Translations under genes and position numbers: made by a program
In this document: piece by piece, positions 33,113-42,902 of the stretch
Numbering within the stretch: position 1 is the first letter of the stretch
Layout: every line of letters begins with the position of its first letter
The notes under the pieces: model-generated
What the model was told of the DNA's origin: nothing
The model's input: only the letters and a program-made list of their open reading frames with translations
The model's database searches: none
From: Candidatus Heimdallarchaeota archaeon
GTDB lineage: Archaea > Asgardarchaeota > Heimdallarchaeia > Heimdallarchaeales > Heimdallarchaeaceae
Direction: 5' to 3'
DNA: 60,026 nt
NCBI GenBank assembly: GCA_030607575.1
Contig: JAUWJS010000003.1
Location: forward strand, 1-60,026

Positions 33113-34474
33113 ATGATTAGCAGCAAAGAAACAAAGACAGAAGGAGAAATGGAAAAAGTTCGTGATTATCTTATAGATTCAAAAAAGAACATAGAACGGT
33201 TGAAAAAAGGTAAAAAACCGAGAAGAAAACTTCGGTTCTTAATAGAAGAACACAAATTCCTTTTCACAGTAATTTCTATTCTTGTAATAGTGTCTCCTTT
33301 CATCCCTCTTATGCTCCCTAGTAGGTCTCCTCTGATTACTCCTCCTAACTTTGAAACAGTAGAAGTAACTGTAGACCTGATTGATGCTAATTTTACTGAT
33401 CAGAATGGGTACCCTGTCTATGAAAAAGCTGTAGCTAACACATCTTCTGAATTAATCATTCTTTCCTCTTTAACAAATTCTTTGCTTCTTCAAGCGGGAT
33501 ATTTACCTAGTAGTGAAGAGGTACTTGATAAAATTTCTATAATTCTTGAAATACTTAGTAACGGATCATTTCGAAAAATAGAAAATCTTCAAGAAAATCT
33601 AACTCTAACATCTCAGATAATTGGCATTTATGCATTAATTCAAGCATATTATGCCCTTAAAGATACAAATGGCACCTTTAGTTTCAATGTAATCGAAGAA
33701 GTTTATTCAACCTTAATCAATCATTATTATTCTCTTCAGTACCATATGTTCATTCAACCTTATAGTAACAGCTGTTATCTAATAGATCAAGCACTAGTAT
33801 TATGGTTACTTACAACTTATCAACTTCTTTTTCAACAAGATTATTGTGGTTATATGTGCGCTTCTGATTATGTACAACCCCTTCTAAATTCTATTGATAT
33901 CCATTTTGTAAATTCTTCAACAAATGAAATTTATTCTGAATTTAATATCACTTCAGGTGAGGAATCACGAACTGCTAATTCTTTAGATTTAATCTATCTA
34001 GCGGTTGGACTTTCAAGAGCTGAAAAGCTTAGATATGATTATTACTACTTCGTTTATAGTAGCTATTATATGCATCAAAGGGTGATTTCAAATTTCATAG
34101 ACGAAGAATGGCTAGTACATGAAACAGATAGAACTGATGATCTTTTTATTCTAAAGAATCAAGCTTACTTTTCACTAATTTCGTATTTAATGAACCTAGA
34201 AAATGTTGGCTCAGAAGTAGTAAATGCAACTGCTTTGAATTACCTCTTTGGAGATGGTTTTTATGAAAATTTGACAGATAAGGAAATAACCATAGAATCA
34301 TGTCTATATGGTTTAATTATATTTTCAAGTCAAGAGTGGGCACCGATTGAGAATCTGCGTGAATTTGTTGAAGAAACTATTCATTCTTCATTTGCTGGAC
34401 TTATATGGAGCATACTGGCAACAGTTTTTCTAGTATATACAGTAAATCGTAGAACCAAAAGGAAGAAAATATAA
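33113..34474 (+). CDS. Membrane protein with extracellular helical domain, third gene of ParA-type operon
   Basis: This 453-residue protein has a charged cytosolic N-terminus (about 45 residues, rich in Lys and Glu), a first membrane helix (FLFTVISILVIVSPFIPLML), a large outer domain of about 350 residues, and a second membrane helix near the C-terminus (FAGLIWSILATVFLVYTV) ending RTKRKK. The outer domain is rich in amphipathic helices with repeated aromatic residues, as in alpha/alpha toroids, but I cannot name it. Its stop codon at 34472-34474 directly abuts the end of the convergent tRNA gene. Function unknown; a partner of the ATPase is likely. Confidence 0.7.
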   Translation: MISSKETKTEGEMEKVRDYLIDSKKNIERLKKGKKPRRKLRFLIEEHKFLFTVISILVIVSPFIPLMLPSRSPLITPPNFETVEVTVDLIDANFTDQNGYPVYEKAVANTSSELIILSSLTNSLLLQAGYLPSSEEVLDKISIILEILSNGSFRKIENLQENLTLTSQIIGIYALIQAYYALKDTNGTFSFNVIEEVYSTLINHYYSLQYHMFIQPYSNSCYLIDQALVLWLLTTYQLLFQQDYCGYMCASDYVQPLLNSIDIHFVNSSTNEIYSEFNITSGEESRTANSLDLIYLAVGLSRAEKLRYDYYYFVYSSYYMHQRVISNFIDEEWLVHETDRTDDLFILKNQAYFSLISYLMNLENVGSEVVNATALNYLFGDGFYENLTDKEITIESCLYGLIIFSSQEWAPIENLREFVEETIHSSFAGLIWSILATVFLVYTVNRRTKRKKI

Positions 34475-34581
34475 TGGTGACCAGGAGGGGATTTGAACCC
34501 CCGATCACATCCATGATAGCTTGAGGGAAACATCCTTTCAAGTCCCCAAGGATGTATCATACCAAGCTTGACTACCTGGTC
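34475..34581 (-). tRNA. tRNA-Pro (anticodon GGG) with 30-nt intron
   Basis: On the minus strand the acceptor stem GACCAGG pairs with CCTGGTC, followed by A73 and an encoded CCA. The D-stem GTC/GAT, the anticodon stem CATCC/GGATG and the T-stem around TTCAAAT all form. Anticodon loop TTGGGG...T gives GGG after T33, which reads Pro. The 30-nt intron follows position 37 (34514-34543) and carries CTTGA and TCAAG, which pair to form a bulge-helix-bulge substrate for the archaeal splicing endonuclease. Mature length is 77 nt. Confidence 0.92.
34514..34543 (-). other. tRNA-Pro intron (position 37/38)
   Basis: Thirty bases between exons, beginning ACTTGA after G37 and ending before T38 of the anticodon loop. 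The CTTGA/TCAAG pair makes the intron stem of the bulge-helix-bulge motif. Exact splice points may be shifted by a base. Confidence 0.75.
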
Positions 34582-34663
34582 GTGATTATCTGTTACATCT
34601 TGTTTCCAACGAATTGAATTTTAAGCTTTTCTATTTAAAAACAAAAGCCTATTTCGATTGTTC

Positions 34664-35191
34664 TTAATGTTTTAAGGCTATCAAACAAGCCACAACTTTA
34701 AGGGCTTTTAAATCTTCATTATTCCAAATTTTTTCCTTTTTAATTGTCTCATATCCAATAAAACCGATTGTATTTTCTTCTTTTATGATTGGAACAGCAA
34801 GTATGCTTTTTAATCCTTGAAGACTCATTAATTCAATCATTGATTGAGCATCATCTGTAAGGTCATTAATACTATTAATTCTAGCAATCTCTTTGTTCTC
34901 AAATAGAACTTGTTTGAAATATGGGAAAAGATCTATTGGTATGTTTTGTTGTTCATCCTTCATAGAATGGATTTTCTTTCTGCACCATTCATGGGTGTTA
35001 TTCGCAATTACATAGTCATTTACATCCTTTTCAAAGAAATAAATGTAGACTCTGTCTGGAGTACTAAAATTTCCAAGTTGATCAATCCAGAGGTCTATTT
35101 TTTGATTCAAATTTAGTTTCATTAAGTTTATATCTTGAAGTTTATCGGATAGATTGTCAAACTTCCTTGTATTTTTTGAGGACACAATCAT
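34664..35191 (-). CDS. GAF domain protein
   Basis: This 175-residue protein is almost wholly one GAF domain. Typical features are VYIYFFEKDVNDYVIANNTHEWC in the first half and SILAVPIIKEENTIGFIGYE plus WNNEDLKALKVVACLIA at the end. GAF domains of this kind sense small ligands and usually sit in histidine kinases; here no kinase or other output is present, so it may bind another protein. It stands between the tRNA gene and the creatininase-type gene and is transcribed away from the latter. Confidence 0.85.
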   Translation of the reverse strand: MIVSSKNTRKFDNLSDKLQDINLMKLNLNQKIDLWIDQLGNFSTPDRVYIYFFEKDVNDYVIANNTHEWCRKKIHSMKDEQQNIPIDLFPYFKQVLFENKEIARINSINDLTDDAQSMIELMSLQGLKSILAVPIIKEENTIGFIGYETIKKEKIWNNEDLKALKVVACLIALKH

Positions 35192-35306
35192 TAGTACTCA
35201 AAAATATAATGTGTTAATCAAATTTTTAAATCTTTAGTGATGAAAATTCAATATTTTGGTAATTATTGGTTAAAAGATTTTTAAATTAGAAACAAAACGT
35301 AAGTTT

Positions 35307-36059
35307 ATGGAATCTGATAGATATTTATTGCATGAAATGACTTGGCAAGATATTTCTAAAATCGATAGCAAAAAGTCAGTTTTTATTTTACCAATTGGTA
35401 GCACCGAGCAACATGGTCCACAGAACCCAATAGGAACAGATTTTCTAATTGCTGAACATATTGCCCGAAAAACTGCTGAGAAATCTCCTTTTGCTTTCTG
35501 TTTACCTACAATTCCTGTTGGAGTTGCTTCACATCATCGTAATTTTCCAGGAACCTTATGGGTTTCACACAAAATATTCGAAGAATACGTCACAGATGTG
35601 CTTAAGTCTTTACATCATCATGGTTTTGACAAAGTAATAGCAGTAAATGGTCATGGAGGTAACACATCTTCAATATTGAATGCAATTTCATACTGTAATG
35701 ATGATCTAAAAATGACATGTATGCTCTTTGAATGGTGGAAGCACCCTACTCTTGTTACTTCTGTATTTGAGGGACAATCTTGTGGGCATGCTGATGCTGT
35801 AGAAACTTCTGTTATACTTGCTGCAAAACCAGAACTAGTACATGAGGACAGATTTGAAAATCTTACATCATCATCTAAATGGGGGAGAGAAATAGGGGCA
35901 TTATATTTACCTTCTAGAACAGACCAATTTTCTTCTTCAGGAATTGCTGGATCATTAGAAGGTATTTCTTTAGAAAAAGGACAAAAACTGCTGGAAACAG
36001 CTGTTTCAGTACTAAAACAATCAATTGAGGAGATTTCAGCTTATTCAAGTGTAGAGTAA
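35307..36059 (+). CDS. Creatininase family amidohydrolase
   Basis: This 250-residue metal-dependent hydrolase of the creatininase fold has the metal ligands in the family motifs: PIGSTEQHGPQNPIGTD (E and H), VASHHRNFPGTLWV, the VNGHGGNTS loop and GHADAVETSV. In archaea such enzymes include the FAPy deformylase of riboflavin and F420 synthesis and creatinine-type amidases; the sequence alone does not distinguish. The ATG at 35307 has an AT-rich promoter region upstream. It is followed by a membrane protein gene. Confidence 0.85.
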   Translation: MESDRYLLHEMTWQDISKIDSKKSVFILPIGSTEQHGPQNPIGTDFLIAEHIARKTAEKSPFAFCLPTIPVGVASHHRNFPGTLWVSHKIFEEYVTDVLKSLHHHGFDKVIAVNGHGGNTSSILNAISYCNDDLKMTCMLFEWWKHPTLVTSVFEGQSCGHADAVETSVILAAKPELVHEDRFENLTSSSKWGREIGALYLPSRTDQFSSSGIAGSLEGISLEKGQKLLETAVSVLKQSIEEISAYSSVE

Positions 36060-36119
36060 TAAATGTAACTCGGCAGAGAAAATATTATAAACACTTAAAC
36101 TATGAAGTGATTGTTTATA

Positions 36120-37814
36120 ATGTCAAATTCGGATTCAACTAAAGCTAGCCTTATTTTACAAAGACAAAGATATGATGCCTTGGGAGCTTCTTTAAATAAA
36201 TCTTCAAGCATGAAAAGTGTGTTTAAGGTTCTTTTTGCAACAACACTTATTTTCGGGCTTCCTACAGTAATTCTTCTTTCTAATCCTCAGAAAGACACTG
36301 TTACTATAATATATCAAATGATAATTTTTGGCTTTAGAATTCTTATTATCGCAATGTGCCTTCTGCTTTTTTCACGCATTACATCTGAAGTTTATACAGC
36401 AAAAAATGATTCTGATAAGAAGCTAGCAGAGATAGGTTACAAAGATGCAAAAACAAATACTAAGGAAGAAAGAGTTTTATTAACCAGAACTTCAATGTAT
36501 TCTATTCTAAAACTACTGATATTCTGTGCAACATTTTTCGGTCTATTTCTGTTTAGTTCAAGAGATAATTATGGATACATAATTGGACAACAAGTTATCT
36601 ATATTATTGTTCTGTTTTTGCTACTATTGAGTGCATCCTTTTGGACATCAAGAAAACCTGATTATTCTCCAAGGCTTGGAGGAAGATTGATAATGTTGGT
36701 TTTTGTACCAGCACTATTCTTCTGGGGTATGGAAGTTATTCTGGGATTCTTCAATGTTATCAGTGATTCAAGATTTCACTATAATACTCTACAAGTTTCC
36801 TATGGGTTGATTTATCCCTTTGCTTTCATCTTTCTATTGGTGGCTGTGATTTACACATCAAGGAAGACAATAAGAGAAAAAAGAGCTATTCAAGAAGCTA
36901 GAGTCGCAGATTTTGACAGAAGATCTGGATTCATTGGTGAAAAGAACCCCTTCAGTCGAATGATATATCATATTCAATTGTTTTTTAATAAGATGGGAAG
37001 AACTATTACAGGAAAAGAACAAAGAGAGAAAGATATCGATAAAAAACCCAACAAGCTTATCGTTAACAGTATTTGGATTTCAATTTTTATTACTTTCTTT
37101 GCATTTGCATTTATACTTCCATGGAATTTGTTTCCACATGATGGGATCCTATTAGCTGGAGCCGCTATAATAGCTTATCAGTATTCAATGATTAAATATG
37201 AGAGAGATGAAATAAACGTTATAGCAGTACCTGATAAGGATGAATCAATTGAACCACCTGAAATAAGAACTAAAGAGTTGTCAACCTTAACTTTAAGATT
37301 TATCATGTTACCCACTCTGATTTTCATTGTTGTTCAATTTATCATAAATGGGGTTATAACAGGAGGAGAGTTTACTACTTCAAATATCCAACTTATCTTA
37401 AGCTTTACTTGGGTCATAGCATTAATTGTAATACCATTGTCTATTCACATTGTTTACAAAATAGTTCAAAATATCAAAGAAGATAGAACAATGGACAATA
37501 TCAGGATGTACTTCAATGGGTTATTCTTTATTTTATTATTTGAGATAGTACTTTTTGTTATGACAGTGGTAGCACTTTTTGGAGCCTTTTATGGATTTGG
37601 ATATGAATTGATTCATTTAGTAACACTAGCGTTGCAAGCAACATTTGTAGTAGTGCTTGTTATATTACCAATAGTATATCAATTTATAGCAATTAAAGTC
37701 AATGAAAAAGGATTTAAAATTCTAACAATATCAACCTATGTTCTAGTAGGTCTTATTAACGTAGGAATCTTTACTGCGTTCATTATTCATATTCTAGCGC
37801 TATTCTTTGGATAG
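36120..37814 (+). CDS. Large multi-pass membrane protein, unrecognised
   Basis: This 564-residue protein has about 12 predicted membrane helices (the first at LFATTLIFGLPTVILLS, last at VLVGLINVGIFTAFIIHILALFF), separated by a cytosolic charged loop at about 250-300 (RAIQEARVADFDRRSGFIGEKNPFSRM). No transporter signature is recognised. The ATG at 36120 is favoured over the TTG at 36111 because the AATATTATAA element at about 36081-36090 is suitably spaced. Function unknown. Confidence 0.65.
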   Translation: MSNSDSTKASLILQRQRYDALGASLNKSSSMKSVFKVLFATTLIFGLPTVILLSNPQKDTVTIIYQMIIFGFRILIIAMCLLLFSRITSEVYTAKNDSDKKLAEIGYKDAKTNTKEERVLLTRTSMYSILKLLIFCATFFGLFLFSSRDNYGYIIGQQVIYIIVLFLLLLSASFWTSRKPDYSPRLGGRLIMLVFVPALFFWGMEVILGFFNVISDSRFHYNTLQVSYGLIYPFAFIFLLVAVIYTSRKTIREKRAIQEARVADFDRRSGFIGEKNPFSRMIYHIQLFFNKMGRTITGKEQREKDIDKKPNKLIVNSIWISIFITFFAFAFILPWNLFPHDGILLAGAAIIAYQYSMIKYERDEINVIAVPDKDESIEPPEIRTKELSTLTLRFIMLPTLIFIVVQFIINGVITGGEFTTSNIQLILSFTWVIALIVIPLSIHIVYKIVQNIKEDRTMDNIRMYFNGLFFILLFEIVLFVMTVVALFGAFYGFGYELIHLVTLALQATFVVVLVILPIVYQFIAIKVNEKGFKILTISTYVLVGLINVGIFTAFIIHILALFFG

Positions 37815-37838
37815 ATTCACTTCTATCTTCTTTCTTCT

Positions 37839-38810
37839 TTATTGAATTTTTAGAAAAACACTTTGTCTTTTTTCGGGTTCTTCCATAGATGAATCTGCAT
37901 AATAATGGAATAAACCATCCTTATTGGTAAATGCTACACATTGACCAGATTTACCCATAGATATAATGTGTAAGACTCCTTCTTCTTTGAGCTGTTTGAG
38001 TTCCAAAATTCCCATCTTTGTAGCCTTATCAATAGCAATATCTCGATGAACCCTATCAACAACCAAACGAGTAGTTGACAATCGAATTGCTAATTCACCA
38101 GTTCCAGTACATGCAGAACCAACTTTGTCAGAACAATAAATTCCTGCACCAAAAATAGGTGAATCTCCAACTCTGCCTGGAAATTTCATAGCTAATCCTG
38201 AAGTTGAAACGCCTACTGCAAGATTACCTTCATTATCTAAAGCAATTACATTTGTTGTTCCATGCTTGTCAAAACTTAATTTTCTGTACCATTCCTTGAT
38301 CGAATAATTTTCCATTACTTCCTTGAGATGAACATCAAATCTCATAAAAAGCTCTCTAACCAACTCTTGGGCTTCAAGAGGCATTTCAAGGCTTTTCCCA
38401 TCCATGATGTTATGATAGTTTTGAATGCCTAGTTCATCAATAATTTCTTCTTCTTGATACCCCAATGCTTTTGCGAACCTTTCTGCGCCTTCCCCAACTA
38501 GCATCACATGAGGACTGATCTCCATAACCTTTCTAGCGATTGAGATTGGATGACGAAAATTCTTCACAGCTGCAACAGCACCAGCATTTCGTGTCTTACC
38601 TTCCATAATTGAAGCATCAAGTTCAACAATCCCAAGAAGATTGGGAAAACCATTGAAACCAACAGTGATATCATACGGATTGTTTTCTATTAATTTGATG
38701 CTTTCTTCAACAGCATCCAAAGCGGTACCACCTTCTCTAAGAATTTTCAAACCAGTTGGTAAACCTATGTTAGAATTACGAGTACCGCAAATGGCATAAT
38801 CAATAGTCAT
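37839..38810 (-). CDS. Glycosylasparaginase/isoaspartyl peptidase-like Ntn hydrolase
   Basis: This 323-residue Ntn hydrolase of the asparaginase-2 family has the likely autoprocessing site at DKHGTTNVIAL, where a threonine becomes the N-terminal nucleophile, followed by VGVSTSGLAMKFPGRVGDSPI, the family's substrate-binding GRVGDS loop and CTGTGE. Such enzymes cleave beta-aspartyl peptides or GlcNAc-Asn linkages. The GRVGDSPI block is the one of glycosylasparaginases. In this window it pairs with the GH20 hexosaminidase at 53865 as part of glycan breakdown, but they are far apart. Confidence 0.88.
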   Translation of the reverse strand: MTIDYAICGTRNSNIGLPTGLKILREGGTALDAVEESIKLIENNPYDITVGFNGFPNLLGIVELDASIMEGKTRNAGAVAAVKNFRHPISIARKVMEISPHVMLVGEGAERFAKALGYQEEEIIDELGIQNYHNIMDGKSLEMPLEAQELVRELFMRFDVHLKEVMENYSIKEWYRKLSFDKHGTTNVIALDNEGNLAVGVSTSGLAMKFPGRVGDSPIFGAGIYCSDKVGSACTGTGELAIRLSTTRLVVDRVHRDIAIDKATKMGILELKQLKEEGVLHIISMGKSGQCVAFTNKDGLFHYYADSSMEEPEKRQSVFLKIQ

Positions 38811-38913
38811 TGTGATATGGAAATTGGAGAGTTTAAAAAATATACTCTTTAATGCTGATGAGAAATTTTAAGATAGAAATAGTTTTAAAAATACTGTTGG
38901 TTTATTCATTCTA

Positions 38914-39693
38914 ATGTCAGATTTAATGGTTGAAACACAACAACTATCTAAACAATTCAAATTGCTACTAGCAGTAGATGGAGTGAATCTGAAAATACCA
39001 AAAGGGAAGATATATGCGCTTCTAGGACCAAATGGGGCTGGCAAAACCACTTCAATTAGAATGTTGCTGGGGTTACTAAAACCAACTTTTGGAAGAGTTA
39101 TTGTTAACGATATCGATGTAACTTTGAATCCTAAAGCAATTAGAGGAAAAGTTGGTTTGTTACCACAAGTTTCTGCAGCATATTATGATCTGACTCCTAT
39201 GCAAAATATCAAATTTATTCTGGAATTGAATGATGTTTCTTATGAGAAAGTTAGTCAAACTTTAGCTAATTATTTTCAAACCCTAGAAATAACTCATGAG
39301 ATGTTGAACAAACCATTTTCGAAACTTTCTGGGGGAGAACAAAGATCAATTAGTTTTATTATGGCTGTAATAACAAACAAAGAATTTCTTGTGCTAGACG
39401 AGCCCACATCTGGTTTGGATATAGCTAGGGCTAAATATATTAGATCAATTATTAAGAACTTGGTTGAAGAAGAAGGAAGAACTATTTTGCTTTCTTCTCA
39501 CATTGTTTCTGATTTAGAGGAATTAGCTGACTATTGTGGAATTCTTAAGCAAGGAAAATTGGTTTTTCAAGGGAAAAAGGAGGAAATTATCAATACTTAT
39601 GCCCCTGATACACAAGAATTCGAAGATGCAATTATTGCAGCTTTTGAAACACCAATAAAGAGTTCAATTCCTGGAAAGGAGGGATCACAATGA
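38914..39693 (+). CDS. ABC transporter ATP-binding protein
   Basis: This 259-residue ATPase has Walker A GPNGAGKTT (residues 39-47), the Q-loop LLPQVS, signature LSGGEQRS, Walker B FLVLDEPTSGLD and the switch histidine in SSHIVSD. The subgroup is the one that serves ABC-2 type permeases (drug or sodium export, e.g. NatA). The stop overlaps the start of the permease gene at 39690. An AT-rich promoter lies just upstream. Confidence 0.95.
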   Translation: MSDLMVETQQLSKQFKLLLAVDGVNLKIPKGKIYALLGPNGAGKTTSIRMLLGLLKPTFGRVIVNDIDVTLNPKAIRGKVGLLPQVSAAYYDLTPMQNIKFILELNDVSYEKVSQTLANYFQTLEITHEMLNKPFSKLSGGEQRSISFIMAVITNKEFLVLDEPTSGLDIARAKYIRSIIKNLVEEEGRTILLSSHIVSDLEELADYCGILKQGKLVFQGKKEEIINTYAPDTQEFEDAIIAAFETPIKSSIPGKEGSQ

Positions 39694-40889
39694 GTAAAAA
39701 GAAAGGAGCAAGTCAGCTCAAGACTTTATTAAAAAAAGATCTGAGACTTTTATTCAGAAAGAAAGTTGCTATTTTTGTGTTCGGTGGTCCTTTTATTATG
39801 ATGTTCTTACTAATTGGTCTGCCTTCTTTATTCAGTTCACAACAAACATCTTCATTATTAATTTGCTCTGATGATTTGGGGTATACTGGTGCAAATATAG
39901 GCGATTCTATTTTAGGAAATCTCACCTATTATTTCTTGAGTGATTCTACAATTGAAGTAGAGGTTGTAGCAAATTTATCCGCTGTAACTTATACAGATGA
40001 ATTTGGTTTGTATATCCCATCTAACTTCTCTGAACTAGCATTTTTAGGAGTACCAACTTATTATATTGTAGATGCTACTCAATCACTTTTCTCTGAAAGT
40101 ATTTTTGCAACCATCAGAAGTATTGCGAACAGTGTAATTGCGACAACTCTAGCAAATAGGACAATTCCTCCAGTTAATCAAGATGAAGTTGCCCCTGCAT
40201 CTATACCTGAAGAATTACTTTTAGGACCTAAAGCAGCAGCTCTAGCTATGCCTTTAAGTTATATGATATTTCTACTTATAGCCCTTAACTCTGGCTCTTA
40301 TTCCAGTATCGGTTTTGCTAGAGAGAAAAGAATGAGAACAATGGAAATTCTTTTAGCTTATTCTCATCGTCATAGTGATTTAGTAATCTCGAAAGCAATA
40401 ACTGGTTTAGTTGCATCCTTGGGTTCGACACTATCATATGTTTTAGGAATTATTGCTGCAACTCAAATTTCTGGAGCAAGCTTTAGTGGTATATTTGAAA
40501 TCTTTGGTTTGAATCTAGGAGTTCTAAATGCTGGAGACATCATAGTTACGATTTTATTTGCAGTTCTAGCGTTACTTATATCGCTACTCCTCACTATGGC
40601 AATTGATAGCAACTTAGCTAGAGAAGCATCAGAAAGGATTTCTCCACTGGTTTCTATTGGATTAGCTATGTTTTTCTATTTCGGAGCTGTATCAAATCCA
40701 CTTAGCTCATCAACAGCATCCATGATTAATCCTTTTTACTGGTGTTATAGAGTGAGTTTGTTGTTGATATCTGGAAAATTCAGCATTGAAATTGTGATTT
40801 ATATTTCTTTGATAATTGCACTCTTAGGACTGTTAATCTTCTTTTCTACACGAGGAATACAAAAGGAGAAGACCCTTTATCTAGAATAG
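39690..40889 (+). CDS. ABC-2 type transporter permease
   Basis: This 399-residue permease has one N-terminal membrane helix (VAIFVFGGPFIMMFLLIGL), an outer loop domain of about 160 residues (70-185), then five further helices in the C-terminal half with the cytosolic loop GFAREKRMRTMEILLAYS typical of ABC-2/NatB. With the ATPase at 38914 (4-base overlap) it forms an exporter. The substrate is not identifiable. Confidence 0.9.
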   Translation: MSKKKGASQLKTLLKKDLRLLFRKKVAIFVFGGPFIMMFLLIGLPSLFSSQQTSSLLICSDDLGYTGANIGDSILGNLTYYFLSDSTIEVEVVANLSAVTYTDEFGLYIPSNFSELAFLGVPTYYIVDATQSLFSESIFATIRSIANSVIATTLANRTIPPVNQDEVAPASIPEELLLGPKAAALAMPLSYMIFLLIALNSGSYSSIGFAREKRMRTMEILLAYSHRHSDLVISKAITGLVASLGSTLSYVLGIIAATQISGASFSGIFEIFGLNLGVLNAGDIIVTILFAVLALLISLLLTMAIDSNLAREASERISPLVSIGLAMFFYFGAVSNPLSSSTASMINPFYWCYRVSLLLISGKFSIEIVIYISLIIALLGLLIFFSTRGIQKEKTLYLE

Positions 40890-40934
40890 AATAATATCTC
40901 GTTTATTCAATTTTTTTTACGAACTCAGTAGTAT

Positions 40935-41417
40935 CTAAGTAATTTTCGCTATGCCTAACCAAATAAAGACTATAAGTATATCTAGAATGATTGCTATCAC
41001 AAAACCACACAAAGTATAAAGAAAAGCATATAGCGTTTGTTTTCTAAACGATTTCAATATTTCTAGAGAATTATCATTGGTTTGAGGAATTACTTTTAGT
41101 TTACGATACCGCATCCCATAAACTGTGAAAACTCCAGTCATTATAACATTGAAAATAATTACAAATATATCTACAGGTCTTATTTGATCTAAAGTGGATG
41201 TCCAAAAACCATAAATTGCAGACATAGCAAAAAAAGGCATACCTACAAAATATGGTAAAATATATTTATTATTCAATTCCTCCCAAAATGAAACTACGTC
41301 AGTACCACATCTAGGACACTTTTTGTTTTGTTCTATTGTTTTTTTGTTTACTAACTGAGGATAAAATGCTTTTTTGTTGCACTTATTACAATAATTAGTC
41401 CTATGAACGAATTTCAT
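40935..41417 (-). CDS. Small membrane protein with N-terminal zinc ribbon
   Basis: This 160-residue protein has a zinc ribbon at the N-terminus (C10, C13, C34, C37: YCNKC...CPRC) and about three membrane helices after it. Members of this type are often called zinc-ribbon domain proteins; the function is unknown. It is followed on the same strand by no gene, and the MFS gene lies upstream of it with 23 bases between, so they may share a transcript. Confidence 0.7.
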   Translation of the reverse strand: MKFVHRTNYCNKCNKKAFYPQLVNKKTIEQNKKCPRCGTDVVSFWEELNNKYILPYFVGMPFFAMSAIYGFWTSTLDQIRPVDIFVIIFNVIMTGVFTVYGMRYRKLKVIPQTNDNSLEILKSFRKQTLYAFLYTLCGFVIAIILDILIVFIWLGIAKIT

Positions 41418-41440
41418 AACTTTAATTTTGTGAGAGGATT

Positions 41441-42787
41441 TTAACTGTTTCGCAGAGGATTAAATTTAGCCTTGTTTCTTTCTTTTAAAGCTAGAACAAG
41501 TATAGGAATGGCAGCTAGTAATCTTAAACAAGTAATTATGATAAGGAAATTCCTGAGAAAGAGTCCAAAACTATCTAAAGAGGAATCTAAAAACTTCGAA
41601 AAAACACCTGTTGAAAAATCTAACCAAACTGATTTAGAAATTAAAGAAACACTGGATTTTGTGAAGAATTCGAAAATTAGTCCTGAAATAAAAGAACCTG
41701 TAAAAGTTAAAATACCTAGAAAAACATTATATGTTCCACTATATGTTCCCTTGATTTCTGGATCGGCAAGATTGAGAATTTCTGTACTGATTGATACATT
41801 AATTAAACCATTTCCTAGTCCGCCAAAGAAATTTGTAATGATAATTAGAGCCCAGTGAGTACTAAAAGCCAAAGTTATAGGCACTAAACAGAGTGAAATG
41901 AACCCAATAAATATCATAAATTTTCTGCCGATTCTATCACCAATTTTAAACGTAATTATGAAACCAATGGCCATACTTGCTGAAAAAACTGCTGAAAGAA
42001 TAGCTACTGCAGTTGTACTAGGTTCCAATCTGCTAAGAACGAAAGGAGATAAAGGCCATAATAAACTCATCATCAGCCACCATGTCATTGTAGTTCCGCT
42101 GAAAATTACAAATGATTTGTTCTTCAGTAGAGTCTTAATTGGAACAGCTTTCCTTACTGTTTTTATTTTGTTAGTTTCTGATAGGGTTAAGATTACGATA
42201 GCTGCTAGAGCAAAGAACAAGGCTCCCACTAAAACCATAACTCTGTATTTTGTTTCTAATTCTGTATTCTTGAATGGTATTAAATCAATGATAAACCCTA
42301 ATAGAAGTAGCAATCCTGAGGATATGAGAGTTCCTACCATGCTTAGTTGACTTATTACTTTTGTTCTAGTTTTTTCTGTGGTAATGTCTCCCATTAAAGC
42401 ATTCCAGGAAGGAATAACCATGCTTATTCCTAAAGAATAGATTCCAATAACAACCATAAAAATAACGGGAGATGTAAGGAAGGCTAAATTAACTGTAGTT
42501 ATAGTAGCAATAATGAACCCAAATAATAAGATTAACTTTCTACCCAATCTATCTGATAAGCGACCAAAAAAACCTTGTAGAAGAGACGACCCTAAATTTT
42601 GAATAGCAGTAATGAAGGACATCTGTAAGGGGGTTGCGCCAATGCCCACAGCAATCAAAGTAGCATAGTCAAAGTAAAACTGCTGACCACCACTATTAGC
42701 TGCGGCAATTGCATAAGTTTTAATTTTATCTTTCTTGATTGCTTTTTCTTGAGGTATATCTTCTTCAGTATGAATCAAGTTGGTCAA
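41441..42787 (-). CDS. MFS transporter
   Basis: This 448-residue major facilitator protein has 12 predicted helices. The loop between helices 2 and 3 carries the MFS motif GRLSDRLGRKLILL (about residues 75-88) and the second half repeats it as KIGDRIGRKFMIF. The N-terminus is cytosolic and charged. The substrate cannot be inferred. The interrupted frames on the opposite strand of this gene are shadow frames, not genes. Confidence 0.92.
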   Translation of the reverse strand: MTNLIHTEEDIPQEKAIKKDKIKTYAIAAANSGGQQFYFDYATLIAVGIGATPLQMSFITAIQNLGSSLLQGFFGRLSDRLGRKLILLFGFIIATITTVNLAFLTSPVIFMVVIGIYSLGISMVIPSWNALMGDITTEKTRTKVISQLSMVGTLISSGLLLLLGFIIDLIPFKNTELETKYRVMVLVGALFFALAAIVILTLSETNKIKTVRKAVPIKTLLKNKSFVIFSGTTMTWWLMMSLLWPLSPFVLSRLEPSTTAVAILSAVFSASMAIGFIITFKIGDRIGRKFMIFIGFISLCLVPITLAFSTHWALIIITNFFGGLGNGLINVSISTEILNLADPEIKGTYSGTYNVFLGILTFTGSFISGLIFEFFTKSSVSLISKSVWLDFSTGVFSKFLDSSLDSFGLFLRNFLIIITCLRLLAAIPILVLALKERNKAKFNPLRNS

Positions 42788-42902
42788 GTATGTGCTAACC
42801 GTCGTTTAAAAAATATTTTTATGAAGCACTAATGGACGAAATATATTTAAAAAAGCGTTTAATTCAATTAATAAAGCCTATTACTAATAATGACGTGATT
42901 AA

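Noticed and set aside
41472-42350. Long open frames on the plus strand inside the MFS gene
   Set aside because: They lie antisense to a well-conserved 12-helix transporter with MFS motifs, and their residues look like shadow translations.
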